From an uncultured Campylobacter sp. (GTDB taxonomy: Bacteria > Campylobacterota > Campylobacteria > Campylobacterales > Campylobacteraceae), in assembly GCA_934718785.1 (NCBI GenBank), contig CAKVAF010000011.1, forward strand, positions 1 to 64,000: DNA of 64,000 nucleotides. The letters run 5' to 3'. Below the pieces are notes generated by a model that did not search any database, was not told the DNA's origin, and saw only the letters and a program-made list of their open reading frames with translations. The translations under genes and the position numbers were made by a program. Of the stretch, positions 1 to 9,219 are shown piece by piece. The first letter of the stretch is position 1. Each line of letters starts with the position of its first letter.

Positions 1-1284
1 CGCAATGCTAGGTTTGGATAACTTCACTTCACTTGCAATGATAGAATTTTTGTATTGAAAACTGCAATTTTCAATACTATTTTTTGTTAAATTTTCATTT
101 TCTTTATGTTTATTTAAATCAGGTGATAAATTTAAAATATTTATAATCTTATATTTTTCTAGCTCTTTTTTAAGCGTTTTAATTTGTTCTTGTATTTCTT
201 TTTTATTTTCTTTGTGGATTGCTTTGCTCGTTTCACTCCCTCGCAATGACGATTTGCTCCCTATCTCCAATTTAGATTCTAAGTTTTCTATCTCATTTTC
301 TAAAATTTCTCGTTTTTTTAATATTTCATTATTGTATTTTTCTATCTCGCTAAAGGCGTTTAAATCTGGGTTAGCGCGGCGGTAGCCTTTGCTTAAATTG
401 CCATTAATGGCTATTTTAAGCAAACTCTTTTCTATCCTCTTTTCTATCCTCTTTAATTCCTCTTTAATGTTGTCAAAATCATTTGCAAGTTTGACTAAAA
501 TATCTAAAGTTCTTGCGATTTCTTCCTGCTCTTTTAAAGGTGGTAGGGGGATTGTGAAATTTTTTAACATATTTTGTGTAATTTGATTGATTGTAGTCGT
601 CGAAAAACCTTCTAATTGATTTCTAAAACATTGACTTTCGAAATAATATTTCAAAAAAATATTATATGGACTTCTAATTATGGACATAAAAGCACCAAAA
701 GCCATATTTTCTTTTTCTATTAACGCAACTTTACCTACTAACTTTGAACTTCCATTTGTAGCACACATTAAAATATCTTCTTTTTTTGCAAAACAATTTT
801 CTTTAATTTCCATATTTTCATCAACATAAATTAAATTTTCATAATTTATTATTCCATTTTGAATATTGTTTGCTCTTAAAACAGGTATCCCAAATTGCTT
901 TATATTGTTTGGAGAATATGTTAAACCTCTATTGCTTTCACAAATATCCTCAAGTTTTACCCAAGCCCAAGTGGGTGGGATTTCAAAGGGCGGAGTGAAA
1001 GTAGATTCTAAAATATTTATAATTTTGCATTTTTCTAGCTCTTTTTTAAGAGTTTTTATTTGCTCTTTTATAGAATCTTTTTGGCTTTTTGAGGCTTTTT
1101 TAAGTTTAGATTCTAAAGTTTTTATTTGATTTTCTAAATTTTCTTTTTTGGTTAAAATCTTTGCGTTATAGTTTTCTATCTCGCTAAAGGCGTTTAGATT
1201 TTTATTTTCGCGGCGAAATTTAGCTGTTAAAGCACCCTTAATCGCATAGTCTAAAATGCTTTTCTTTAAAACACTTGTTTTCAT
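1..1284 (-). CDS. hsdS: Type I restriction enzyme specificity subunit HsdS (3' end beyond the window)
   Basis: HsdS chooses the DNA target of the type I complex through two target-recognition domains separated by conserved helices. Reading the minus strand from the ATG at 1284, the frame stays open to base 1, about 428 codons, so the gene runs off the window. Visible in order: an N-terminal coiled-coil segment (FRRENKNLNAFSEIENYN, followed by Lys/Glu-rich helices), a first recognition domain ending in the typical IPLPPLKEQEEIA, a second copy of the coiled-coil segment (YRRANPDLNAFSEIEKYN), then the start of the second recognition domain. The ATG directly follows the hsdM stop codon. Oddity: the second coiled coil contains about 13 extra residues (SSLRGSETSKAIHK) that are the in-frame translation of a dispersed family-1 repeat at 216-251. 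A second, weaker copy lies at 1-46. Family assignment is secure; target specificity cannot be read. Confidence 0.9.
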   Translation of the reverse strand, partial: MKTSVLKKSILDYAIKGALTAKFRRENKNLNAFSEIENYNAKILTKKENLENQIKTLESKLKKASKSQKDSIKEQIKTLKKELEKCKIINILESTFTPPFEIPPTWAWVKLEDICESNRGLTYSPNNIKQFGIPVLRANNIQNGIINYENLIYVDENMEIKENCFAKKEDILMCATNGSSKLVGKVALIEKENMAFGAFMSIIRSPYNIFLKYYFESQCFRNQLEGFSTTTINQITQNMLKNFTIPLPPLKEQEEIARTLDILVKLANDFDNIKEELKRIEKRIEKSLLKIAINGNLSKGYRRANPDLNAFSEIEKYNNEILKKREILENEIENLESKLEIGSKSSLRGSETSKAIHKENKKEIQEQIKTLKKELEKYKIINILNLSPDLNKHKENENLTKNSIENCSFQYKNSIIASEVKLSKPSIA

Positions 1285-2757
1285 TTATTCATTTTCCTTA
1301 ATGATTTGCTGTATTTTTTGCATTATAGAATCTAGAGTGGTGTTAAGATTTTGCCTTTGCTCTTTAATTTGCTTGATTAGCTCGAAAGGCTCTAAAATCT
1401 CTTCTTCCTCGCTTACAAAGCCGCATAAATCAAAATTATACTCGCGAGATTCTAACTCGCTTTTGCTGTATGCTTTTGCTTTGAAATTGCCCTTTTCATC
1501 GGCGATTTCGGCACGACTTAGATTCCATTCTCTAAAGGGTTTAAAATGCTCGCTTTTCATTGACTTTGTCTTGCCAAAGGATTTGATATTTTCTGGCATA
1601 TCAAGGCGGTAAAAATAAGTTTGCTTTGTGCCATTTTTATCTTTACTAAAAAATAAAATATTTGTAGTAATGCTAGTATAGGGCGCAAAAACGCTTTTTG
1701 GCAGGCGTAAAATAAGCTCTAAATTAAACTCATTTAAAAGTCTTTTTTTAAGATTGATTTTCGCGCTATTATTGCCAAATAAAAAGCCATCAGGTAACAC
1801 CACAGCGGCTTTTCCGCCCTCTTTTAGCCGCTCTAAGATTACTGCCATAAATAAATCAGCGGTTTCGCTGCTTTTATACTCGCTTGGGAAATTATTTTGT
1901 ATTTGCGAAGTTTCTGCACCACCATAAGGGGGATTCATAGCGATGATGTCAAAAGATTCTAAATCACTTAAGCTTTCAAATGGCATTTCAAGTGCGTTGG
2001 CGTGGTCTAAATTCGGATTTTCTATGCCATTGATTAAAAAGCCTGTGGTGGCTAGGATAAATGGGAGCTGCTTTTTCTCTATGCCGTAAAAATAGGAACT
2101 TGCTTTTTCTACATCTTGGGCTGTTTTGATTTGAGATTCTAAAAAATGATAGGCTGAGGTTAAAAATCCACCCGTGCCACAAGCTAAATCGGCTATTTTA
2201 TCACATATTTTTGGCTCTAGCATTTCTATGATAAAATCAGTAACCGCGCGTGGCGTGTAAAACTCGCCTGCATTTCCTGCACTTTGCAAGGTTTTTAAAA
2301 AAGTTTCATAGATGAGCGAAAGCTCTTTTTTATCTTCTTTGCTTTTAATTTCTAAATCATCGATGATATTTATCACTTGCCTTAGCAAAATTCCATTTTT
2401 CATAAAATTATTTGTATCTTCAAAGGCATATTTAATAATTTTTTGATTTAAGGGGCTATCTTTTGTGATGGGCAGATTTTTAAACGTGGGAAAAAGCTCA
2501 TCGCCGCTTAAGGCTTCTTTTATGGCTTGTCCTTGCTCGTTTTTACTTTTTGCCCAAGTATCCCAAGATAGATGTTTGGGGATGATGGATTCATAATGCT
2601 CGCCCGCTAAAATAAAATTTGTTTTCCAACGCTTTTCATAAATATCATAAATCTTTAAAAACAAAATCCATATAATTTGCTCCATTCTTTGTGCATCGCC
2701 ATTTACGCCCGCGTCATTTCGCATAATATCTTGCAAGGCTTTTATATTTAATATCAT
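1285..2757 (-). CDS. hsdM: Type I restriction-modification DNA methyltransferase subunit HsdM
   Basis: N6-adenine methyltransferase subunit, which with HsdS methylates the target and with HsdR completes the restriction complex. An upstream in-frame codon at 2805 would overlap hsdR. I prefer the ATG at 2757 because AAAAGGAAAA lies just before it and it starts 10 bases after the hsdR stop; this gives 490 residues. Seen: the N-terminal HsdM helical domain, the GEFYTPR sequence before the catalytic fold, the SAM-binding motif DLACGTGG (about residues 190-197) and the catalytic NPPYGG (from about 275). All key motifs are intact. hsdR, hsdM and hsdS are adjacent and read in that order, with no extra ORFs between them. 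Confidence 0.93.
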   Translation of the reverse strand: MILNIKALQDIMRNDAGVNGDAQRMEQIIWILFLKIYDIYEKRWKTNFILAGEHYESIIPKHLSWDTWAKSKNEQGQAIKEALSGDELFPTFKNLPITKDSPLNQKIIKYAFEDTNNFMKNGILLRQVINIIDDLEIKSKEDKKELSLIYETFLKTLQSAGNAGEFYTPRAVTDFIIEMLEPKICDKIADLACGTGGFLTSAYHFLESQIKTAQDVEKASSYFYGIEKKQLPFILATTGFLINGIENPNLDHANALEMPFESLSDLESFDIIAMNPPYGGAETSQIQNNFPSEYKSSETADLFMAVILERLKEGGKAAVVLPDGFLFGNNSAKINLKKRLLNEFNLELILRLPKSVFAPYTSITTNILFFSKDKNGTKQTYFYRLDMPENIKSFGKTKSMKSEHFKPFREWNLSRAEIADEKGNFKAKAYSKSELESREYNFDLCGFVSEEEEILEPFELIKQIKEQRQNLNTTLDSIMQKIQQIIKENE

Positions 2758-2767
2758 ATTTTTCCTT

Positions 2768-5098
2768 TTATGCTGCTGGATTATAGAGTTCTTTTTTAAG
2801 CTCATTTAGAACTTTGAGATAGTTTTCAGCACCACCAAAAAGCTCAACAACTTGATTAATATCTACAAAATCAAAAGGTTTAGTCAAAAAGACATTAGAA
2901 TCTTCAATATCTGTGATGCCATTTGCTGCATATTTTTCAAGCAGTATTTCTAGCACTTCTTTTGCCTTGCCTTCATATTGTGCTAAAATCTTATTTGCCT
3001 TTTTGGTTCTTTGAGCCCTTGAGAGTGGAGCTTGATTAAAGGCAAGTGATAGAATAATGTCAAATTCATCTAAGTGTTTAAACTGCTCCATACCCCTTAA
3101 CTCTTCTATTAAGATACCTTTTGTATTTTCTAGGATTTTTAACAATTTTGTTTTATTAGCGCTTTGATTCCATTCTTTTAAAAATGACTCTAGGCTTTTA
3201 TAATTTGCATCGATATTTTGCTTTGTGTATTCTATATAATCATTATTGATTAACTTGCCTTTTGGGTCTAAAATTTGATGCACTTCATGGACTATAAAGA
3301 CTTTCACACCATTGACTTCTATTTTTTTAAAAGTATTATTTTCTATGACAGGCGGCGTTTGAATAGGAAAATCTTCTTGGCTGAATTCATCTATTTTTTC
3401 AGCCTCGTCTTTGGTATTTATATCTTCTTGCAAGTCTGTTAAAATCTCGCCATCAAAATCTTTATCGGCAAATAATCTCGTAACATTTTTAAAATCAAGT
3501 ATTGTGAAATAGCGTTTGCCTAATTTTTCATTGATTCTAGTGCCGCGCCCTATGATTTGCTTAAATTCTGTTAAGGAGTTGATATTGCTATCTATCACAA
3601 TGAGTTTTACCATTTTTGTATCTGCACCTGTGGTTAAAAGCTTAGAAGTCGTGGCGATGACGGGGTAAGTTTCTTTATCACTTTTAAATTTATCCAGCAA
3701 GACTTTGCCTGTTTTATCATCTCCTGTTATACGCACGATATAATCGCTATTTTCTTTCATCAAATCGCTATTTTCATTGATTAAGGCTTGGCGCATTAAA
3801 GCAGCGTGAAAGGTGTCTTGGCAAAAGACAATGGTTTTAGCGTATCTGTCTTTTAAGGTGTATTTTAAAAAGTCTGTAAGCTTTTTTGCCACAAGAGCTG
3901 TGCGCTCATCGATATATAAAACGCGGTTAAAATCAGAGCTTTGATACTCTTCATCGGGTATAAGCTCTCCTTTTTTATCTCTTTTTCCCTCTTCTGGACG
4001 ATAGCCCATTAAATCAATATTTATCCCATAACGTATCACTTTATATGGCGCTAAAAAGCCATCTTCAATGCCTTGCTTAAGACTATAAGTGTATAAAGGC
4101 TCGCCAAAATAATCAACATTTGACGCCTTGCTATCGTGCTTTGGCGTGGCTGTCATACCCACTTGAATAGCAGAGCCAAAATACTCTAAAATCTTTCTCC
4201 AGCTAGAATCTTCCTTGGCACTGCCCCTATGGCACTCATCTACTAAAATAAAATCAAAAAAATCTTTGTCAAATTCTTTATAATGCTCCTGTATATTTCC
4301 CATAGAATCTGTGCTGATAAATTGTTGATAAAGGGCGAAATAAAGATTGTAACTTGAATCAAAATGTTTATGCTTAATGATAGTGGCTTTGCTTGCAAAT
4401 GATTTAAAATCATTGCTTCTGGTTTGATCGATTAAATTATTTCTATCTGCTAGGTATAAAATCTTTTTGATTTTGCCTGCGTGAAAAAGGCGGTAAATGA
4501 TTTGAAAAGCTGTAAAAGTCTTGCCCGTGCCTGTTGCCATAACAAGCAAAATTCTTTTTTGCCCTTGTGCTATGGCTTCTATAGTTTTATTGACCGCAGT
4601 GGCTTGATAATAACGCAAGGATTTTTCTTCTAAAAAATAAGGCGTGTTGATAAGCTTTGCTTGCTCTTTATTGAAATTTTTACCTTTGATGAAGCGAGCT
4701 AATAATTCTTGTTCGCTTGGAAATTCATCTAATTTTAAAATTTTTTGCTCGCCTGTGAAAAAATCATACTCCACAAAGCCAGATCCATTGCTAGAATAAG
4801 CAAATTTGCAGTCAAAAGCTTTGGCATAGTCTATGGCTTGTTGCAAGCCATCATGAATACTATGGCTATCACTTTTTGCTTCAATAATAGCAAGAGCAGA
4901 GCCACTAAAATGCTCTAATAAATAATCGCATTTTTTAACCTGAGCTCTTTTTATCTCCTTGCCCTTAAACTCTATCGCTCCATCTGTAAATGTGTAATCA
5001 ACCTTAGCTATGCGCTCCATTGCGATTTGATCTGTATGCCACCCGGCTTTTTGCAGCGCGGGAGTGATTAGCCTTAATTTTACTTCTTCTTCGGTCAT
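2768..5098 (-). CDS. hsdR: Type I restriction enzyme endonuclease/translocase subunit HsdR
   Basis: ATP-dependent DNA translocase and nuclease of the type I system, 776 residues. The N-terminal PD-(D/E)XK nuclease site is visible as D58...E73-A-K75 (AIIEAKS). The helicase motor follows: Walker A ATGTGKT at 188-194, the DEAD-like box DECH at 287-290, MTATP shortly after, and the late helicase motif IIGRGTRI. Motif spacing fits the EcoEI-like HsdR subgroup, which is somewhat shorter than EcoKI HsdR. The start at 5098 has AAAGG upstream. First gene of the operon, with no frameshift, so restriction is likely functional. Confidence 0.93.
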   Translation of the reverse strand: MTEEEVKLRLITPALQKAGWHTDQIAMERIAKVDYTFTDGAIEFKGKEIKRAQVKKCDYLLEHFSGSALAIIEAKSDSHSIHDGLQQAIDYAKAFDCKFAYSSNGSGFVEYDFFTGEQKILKLDEFPSEQELLARFIKGKNFNKEQAKLINTPYFLEEKSLRYYQATAVNKTIEAIAQGQKRILLVMATGTGKTFTAFQIIYRLFHAGKIKKILYLADRNNLIDQTRSNDFKSFASKATIIKHKHFDSSYNLYFALYQQFISTDSMGNIQEHYKEFDKDFFDFILVDECHRGSAKEDSSWRKILEYFGSAIQVGMTATPKHDSKASNVDYFGEPLYTYSLKQGIEDGFLAPYKVIRYGINIDLMGYRPEEGKRDKKGELIPDEEYQSSDFNRVLYIDERTALVAKKLTDFLKYTLKDRYAKTIVFCQDTFHAALMRQALINENSDLMKENSDYIVRITGDDKTGKVLLDKFKSDKETYPVIATTSKLLTTGADTKMVKLIVIDSNINSLTEFKQIIGRGTRINEKLGKRYFTILDFKNVTRLFADKDFDGEILTDLQEDINTKDEAEKIDEFSQEDFPIQTPPVIENNTFKKIEVNGVKVFIVHEVHQILDPKGKLINNDYIEYTKQNIDANYKSLESFLKEWNQSANKTKLLKILENTKGILIEELRGMEQFKHLDEFDIILSLAFNQAPLSRAQRTKKANKILAQYEGKAKEVLEILLEKYAANGITDIEDSNVFLTKPFDFVDINQVVELFGGAENYLKVLNELKKELYNPAA

Positions 5099-5201
5099 TT
5101 TGAACCTTTGTTTTTCTATAATTTTACCATTTTTTTATTTAAAGCATTTTAAAACAAGCTTGCATAATTCATTAAAACACTAAATTTAAATAATCTTAAG
5201 C

Positions 5202-7406
5202 CTAAAGCCTGACGACTTTTGCGCCGTAACCGCCTTGATTTATCGGTGCGTCGCTAAAGCTTTTGACACTTTTATGCGCTTTTAAAAACTCTTTTACCGC
5301 GTAGGCTAATTTTCCTGTGCCTATGCCATGATAAACAATCACTTCATCAAAGCCTGCTATTAAAGCGTCTGAGATGAATTTATCAAGTCTATCAAGGGCT
5401 TCTTCGGCTCTTAAGCCGTGCAAATCAAGGCTCATACTAGCGGTGTTTGGCTTTTGCACCTCAAAGCTGGTTTTTAAGGCTTGTTTTAAAGGTTCGCTAC
5501 TTTTTTGAAGTAAATTTAAGCCCACGCGAAGCACGATTCCGCCACTTTCAATGCTAGCTTCATTTTTATGAAGTGCTTTAACAACGCCCTTTAGCTTGCC
5601 ATATTTTACAAAATCGCCTATTTTTAAATCATCAGGCTTACTAAATTTAGGCTTTTGAATGCTTTTTTTAAGCTCAAAGGCCATATTTAAGGCTCTTTGC
5701 TTGTCTTTAATGTCGCTTAATCTTATGCTTTTTTTAGCCTCCTCGCTTGCCTTAAAATACTCATTTTCAAGGTGGCTAAGCTCATTTTTAAGCGAAATTT
5801 CAGCAACTTGCTTTTGCTCTTTAAGCTCTTTTAAAAGCTCGTTTGCGCGAAGCTCTTTTTGCTCTAAAGCCCTTAATTTAGTCTTTAGCTCAAGCTCTAA
5901 ATGAATGCTTTTGCTCACTAACTCTTCTAAATTTTCTTTATCTTCTCCATATCTTTTCTTTGCCTCAGCGATTAAATTACTAGAAACACCATATCTTAAA
6001 GCCGTCTCAAAGGCATAAGATTTACCGATAATGCCTTGCAAAAACTCATATTTTGGACGCGCTAATTTTTCATCATATAAAGCCGCCATAAGCTCTACTT
6101 GCTCGTTTTTTGCAAGCAAAAAGGCAAGGCGTTTGTGATGGGTTGTCAGCACGATTTTAACCCCTTGTAAAATGAGCTTTTCTATCAACACGCTATATAA
6201 ACTGCTCGCTTCTTCAAAATCCGTTCCAAGCTCGATTTCATCGACTTCCAAAAGTAAATCTTTTTGATTAAAAAGTTTTGAAAAGGCTAGCATACGCCCG
6301 GCAAAAGTTGAAATGTCGTTTTTAGCATTTTGTGGATCTTCTAAAATGAGTGCAAAGTCCTTAAAAGAGCCGATCCTACTCTCACTTGCTTTGATGTGCA
6401 TAGGCAAAAGGTATTTTGAGAGCAGGCAAGCTGTGCAAATGCTCTTTAAAAGCATAGTTTTACCGCCTGCATTCACTCCTGTAATGATTAAAACTTGCTT
6501 TGTAAAGCTCACGCTCACGCTTTTGCCCTGTTTTAAAATGGGATGAATGAAGTTTTTTAGCACGATTTGCTTAGAATTTGGCGTGCTTAAAACAAATTCT
6601 AAATCCTTTTTCTTTGCCAAAATCACGCGCGCAGCGTAGCTATCAAAGATATCAAAAGCCTTATTTAAAAAGCTTAAATTCCTTAAATGCTTGTAAAAAA
6701 GCGCGCTAAAACTTTTAGCATATTCATAAAATATAGCTTCTTTTTCATTTTTAAGGCGCAAAAGCTCATTATTTAGGCTCTCAATGCCAGCTGGCACTAT
6801 GTAAAAGCCGCCTGAACTGCTTCTAGCAATTACATTTGCCTTTAAAACATGATTAAAGCCTCCTCGCACTAAAAGCGCTTCTTCTTCATTTATGAGATGA
6901 ATTTGTGTGTCGATGAGATAGGGTGCAAGTGCCTTTGTGTAGGCGATTTTCTTAAACTCAGCCTTGATTTGCTCTCTTTTAAGCCTTAAAGAAAGATTTA
7001 AATTTCTAAGCCTTTCATCGCTTTCTTCTTTAAGCTCGCCTTTGTCGCTAAATTTAAAAGCTATATCTAAAAGCTCGTTTTCAATGTCTATTTTATCAAG
7101 CCAAGAAGCGATTTCATCTTCAAATTTAAGCCCTTTTAAATAGCGAAAATAAAGGCAAATTTTAACAAACTCAAAGCAATGCTCAAGGTGCAAAACGCCT
7201 TGTTTGCTTAAATGTGCCAGCTCAGTGTCTAAATTTTTCACATTTGGCGGGGGATTAAAATCCATCTTAGCCAGGCTTTGAATGCGCTTAAAATGAAGCG
7301 TGCTATCTCCTTGTAAAAACACGCTTTTTTCGCGTGCTAAAAGGGAGTTGAACTCGTTTAGATACTGGCTTAAATCAAGCTTTTCAAATAAAAATTTCAA
7401 TGACAA
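5202..7406 (-). CDS. mutS2: MutS2 family DNA-binding ATPase with C-terminal Smr nuclease domain
   Basis: MutS2 proteins act in suppression of recombination or in ribosome quality control rather than in classical mismatch repair. The 734-residue product lacks the MutS mismatch-recognition domain, has the ABC-type ATPase (Walker A GVNAGGKT at 310-317, Walker B-like LLLEVDEIELGTD, TTHHKRLA), a long charged coiled coil, and a C-terminal Smr domain from about residue 657 with LDLHGLR and HGIGTGKL. The start appears to be TTG at 7406, overlapping the upstream membrane-protein gene by 10 bases, so translation is probably coupled. Campylobacter genomes generally have mutS2 and no classical mutS/mutL pair, which fits this gene's position after murC. 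Confidence 0.92.
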   Translation of the reverse strand: MSLKFLFEKLDLSQYLNEFNSLLAREKSVFLQGDSTLHFKRIQSLAKMDFNPPPNVKNLDTELAHLSKQGVLHLEHCFEFVKICLYFRYLKGLKFEDEIASWLDKIDIENELLDIAFKFSDKGELKEESDERLRNLNLSLRLKREQIKAEFKKIAYTKALAPYLIDTQIHLINEEEALLVRGGFNHVLKANVIARSSSGGFYIVPAGIESLNNELLRLKNEKEAIFYEYAKSFSALFYKHLRNLSFLNKAFDIFDSYAARVILAKKKDLEFVLSTPNSKQIVLKNFIHPILKQGKSVSVSFTKQVLIITGVNAGGKTMLLKSICTACLLSKYLLPMHIKASESRIGSFKDFALILEDPQNAKNDISTFAGRMLAFSKLFNQKDLLLEVDEIELGTDFEEASSLYSVLIEKLILQGVKIVLTTHHKRLAFLLAKNEQVELMAALYDEKLARPKYEFLQGIIGKSYAFETALRYGVSSNLIAEAKKRYGEDKENLEELVSKSIHLELELKTKLRALEQKELRANELLKELKEQKQVAEISLKNELSHLENEYFKASEEAKKSIRLSDIKDKQRALNMAFELKKSIQKPKFSKPDDLKIGDFVKYGKLKGVVKALHKNEASIESGGIVLRVGLNLLQKSSEPLKQALKTSFEVQKPNTASMSLDLHGLRAEEALDRLDKFISDALIAGFDEVIVYHGIGTGKLAYAVKEFLKAHKSVKSFSDAPINQGGYGAKVVRL

Positions 7407-7735
7407 TCTTTGATAGAAAATTTCAAATTTCTAAGGCTTTCATTTTTATCTTTTGCGATGAATGCCTTTGTGCCATAATCAAAATTAAAATTCTCAAGGC
7501 TTACATTAATATCCTTACAAATCAGGCTTTGTCCTTGAAAAAAAGAAGTGATACGCTGCGTTTGCAAGCTATTTTCACGCGCAGAATTAAGCTCAAAAAT
7601 TATCATAAAAGCACAAATAATGATAAAAAATAAGATAAAAAAATGATAAGCTTTATCTCTTAATTTTTTCCTAAGCGAGTAAGTAAGTGCGCTTAAAAGC
7701 ACGACAAGCAAGATAAAAAGTAAAATTCTAGCCAT
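7397..7735 (-). CDS. Small membrane protein of unknown function between murC and mutS2
   Basis: The 112-residue protein has two N-terminal hydrophobic segments (about residues 4-19 and 32-49) around a basic loop (LRKKLRDK), then a soluble C-terminal part of about 60 residues with one Cys in SLICKD and one in the terminal KDCH. It overlaps murC by 8 bases and mutS2 by 10, so it is the middle gene of a coupled murC-X-mutS2 transcript. The same small gene occupies this position in C. jejuni. I know of no assigned function. The C-terminal part probably faces the periplasm if both helices span the membrane with the N-terminus outside, but topology is not certain. Confidence 0.8.
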   Translation of the reverse strand: MARILLFILLVVLLSALTYSLRKKLRDKAYHFFILFFIIICAFMIIFELNSARENSLQTQRITSFFQGQSLICKDINVSLENFNFDYGTKAFIAKDKNESLRNLKFSIKDCH

Positions 7736-9023
7736 TTTTTCCCCTTAATTTCTCGCTCAAACTGCCCGCACTAAAGCCTATGATAAGCCCCTCATCAAGC
7801 ACTGCGCCCCTATCATCGACAAGAAATTTACCCTCTCTTTTAATGTCTTTTATAAACTTAGCATTCTTAAAAGTATCCTTTAAATTTAGCTTAATCTCAG
7901 CCTCGCCCGCACTATAAACGGGCAAAATCACAAGCTCATCCATGCTTTCAAAAGCCTTAGCAAATTCTTTTAAATTCGCAGCTAAACGCGTGTAGCGGTG
8001 TGGCTCAAATAAAGCGGTGATTTTTTTAAAGCCTGCAAGCTTAGCATATTCTTTAGCTGCTTTTAAGGTGGCTGTGATTTCGCTAGGGTGGTGGCCGTAA
8101 TCATCGATGATAGCTAGGTTTTTATCCGCATATAAAATGTCAAAGCGTTTTTTAATACCCTGATAATTGCGAAGCCTTGTTTTAATAGTCTCTAAAGGCT
8201 CGAAATTTAGGGCTGCTAAGATAGCAAGGCTTGCATCAAGGGCTAAATGCTCACCCATTCCTAAAATGCTAAACTCGCCAAAGTCCCTAAGCTCAAAGCT
8301 TATAAAGGGCTTGAAATCAATCACGCTCATTTTGAGATTTTTAATCTCCTTGCTAGGATAAAGCCTTGTAGCATCTAGGTTTAGGGTGCTTAAAAACTCA
8401 TCTTCAGCGTTGATAACGCGGATTTTAGCCAAGCTTAAAAAATCACTATAAGCTTTTTGAAGGCTTGATAATTTATTATCATAATGCTCTAAATGCTCGG
8501 CTTCTGCGTTGGTAACCACGGCTAAATAAGGATTTGAATTTAAAAATGAACTATCGCTTTCATCGGCTTCAAAGACGAGTTTGTCGCTGTTTTTGTATAT
8601 CATATTTGAGCCAAATTCTTTCAAAATCGCCCCGATAATCACAGAAGCATCGCTTATAAGCGTGGCTAAAATGCTTGAGGTGGTGCTTTTTCCGTGCGCT
8701 CCAGCCACTGCGATGACCTTTTTATCTTGCAAAATCAAAGGCAAGGCTTCTTTGCGAGATAAGCATTTAATGTCTAGCTTTTTAGCTTCTTTAAGCTCGA
8801 CATTTTCAGGCTTTATCGCTGCTGAGTATATCACTAAATCAGCCCCTAAAACATTTTGAGCATTGTGCGGGATAGAAATTTTCACGCCCTCGCTGGCTAG
8901 CTCGCCTGTGATTTTGCTCTCTTTTAAATCACTGCCACTGATTTGATAGCCCTTTTCTTTTAAAAAACGCGCTAGGGCTGAAATGCCTATACCACCGATA
9001 CCGATGAAGTGAATTTTTTCCAT
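7728..9023 (-). CDS. murC: UDP-N-acetylmuramate--L-alanine ligase MurC
   Basis: Cytoplasmic ATP-dependent ligase that adds L-alanine to UDP-N-acetylmuramate, the first step of the peptidoglycan peptide stem. The protein (431 residues) has the N-terminal Rossmann motif GIGGIG at 8-13, the ATP-binding GAHGKSTT at 108-115, EADESDSSF, and the Mur ligase C-terminal domain with DDYGHHPSE and EPHRYTR. Length is normal for Campylobacter MurC. A TATAAT box lies on the minus strand at 9055-9060 and a GGAG-type ribosome site precedes the ATG. It heads the murC-X-mutS2 group. Confidence 0.95.
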   Translation of the reverse strand: MEKIHFIGIGGIGISALARFLKEKGYQISGSDLKESKITGELASEGVKISIPHNAQNVLGADLVIYSAAIKPENVELKEAKKLDIKCLSRKEALPLILQDKKVIAVAGAHGKSTTSSILATLISDASVIIGAILKEFGSNMIYKNSDKLVFEADESDSSFLNSNPYLAVVTNAEAEHLEHYDNKLSSLQKAYSDFLSLAKIRVINAEDEFLSTLNLDATRLYPSKEIKNLKMSVIDFKPFISFELRDFGEFSILGMGEHLALDASLAILAALNFEPLETIKTRLRNYQGIKKRFDILYADKNLAIIDDYGHHPSEITATLKAAKEYAKLAGFKKITALFEPHRYTRLAANLKEFAKAFESMDELVILPVYSAGEAEIKLNLKDTFKNAKFIKDIKREGKFLVDDRGAVLDEGLIIGFSAGSLSEKLRGKNG

Positions 9024-9054
9024 TGATTTCCTTACTCCTTTAAATCATTTTGCA

Positions 9055-9060
9055 ATTATA
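9055..9060 (-). promoter_or_regulatory. -10 promoter box for murC
   Basis: Read on the minus strand this is GGCTATAATTG, a perfect TATAAT about 32 bases before the murC ATG. No convincing -35 box is seen, as usual for the Campylobacter primary sigma factor. Confidence 0.6.
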
Positions 9061-9136
9061 GCCAATTATTTTTTAAGCTTTGTTTAATTTTAAACAATTT
9101 TAAGCGCTTGCAAGCTTTATCTAAGCAAGTTTTGAC

Positions 9137-9142
9137 TATAAT
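9137..9142 (+). promoter_or_regulatory. -10 promoter box for the NhaC-family antiporter gene
   Basis: TATAAT in the context TTTGACTATAATTTTAG, about 78 bases before the ATG at 9220, leaving a 5' leader of roughly 70 bases. It diverges from the murC promoter. Confidence 0.5.
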
Positions 9143-9219
9143 TTTAGATTATTTTTGTGTGAATTTAGCCTAAATCTTCATTCGCGCCCTAAATCAACGA
9201 AATACCGACAAGGATTTGA

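Noticed and set aside
1256..1612. A 118-codon plus-strand ORF over hsdM
   Set aside because: It is antisense to a clear methyltransferase gene, Ser/Leu/Phe-rich like other antisense shadows here, and has no ribosome site.
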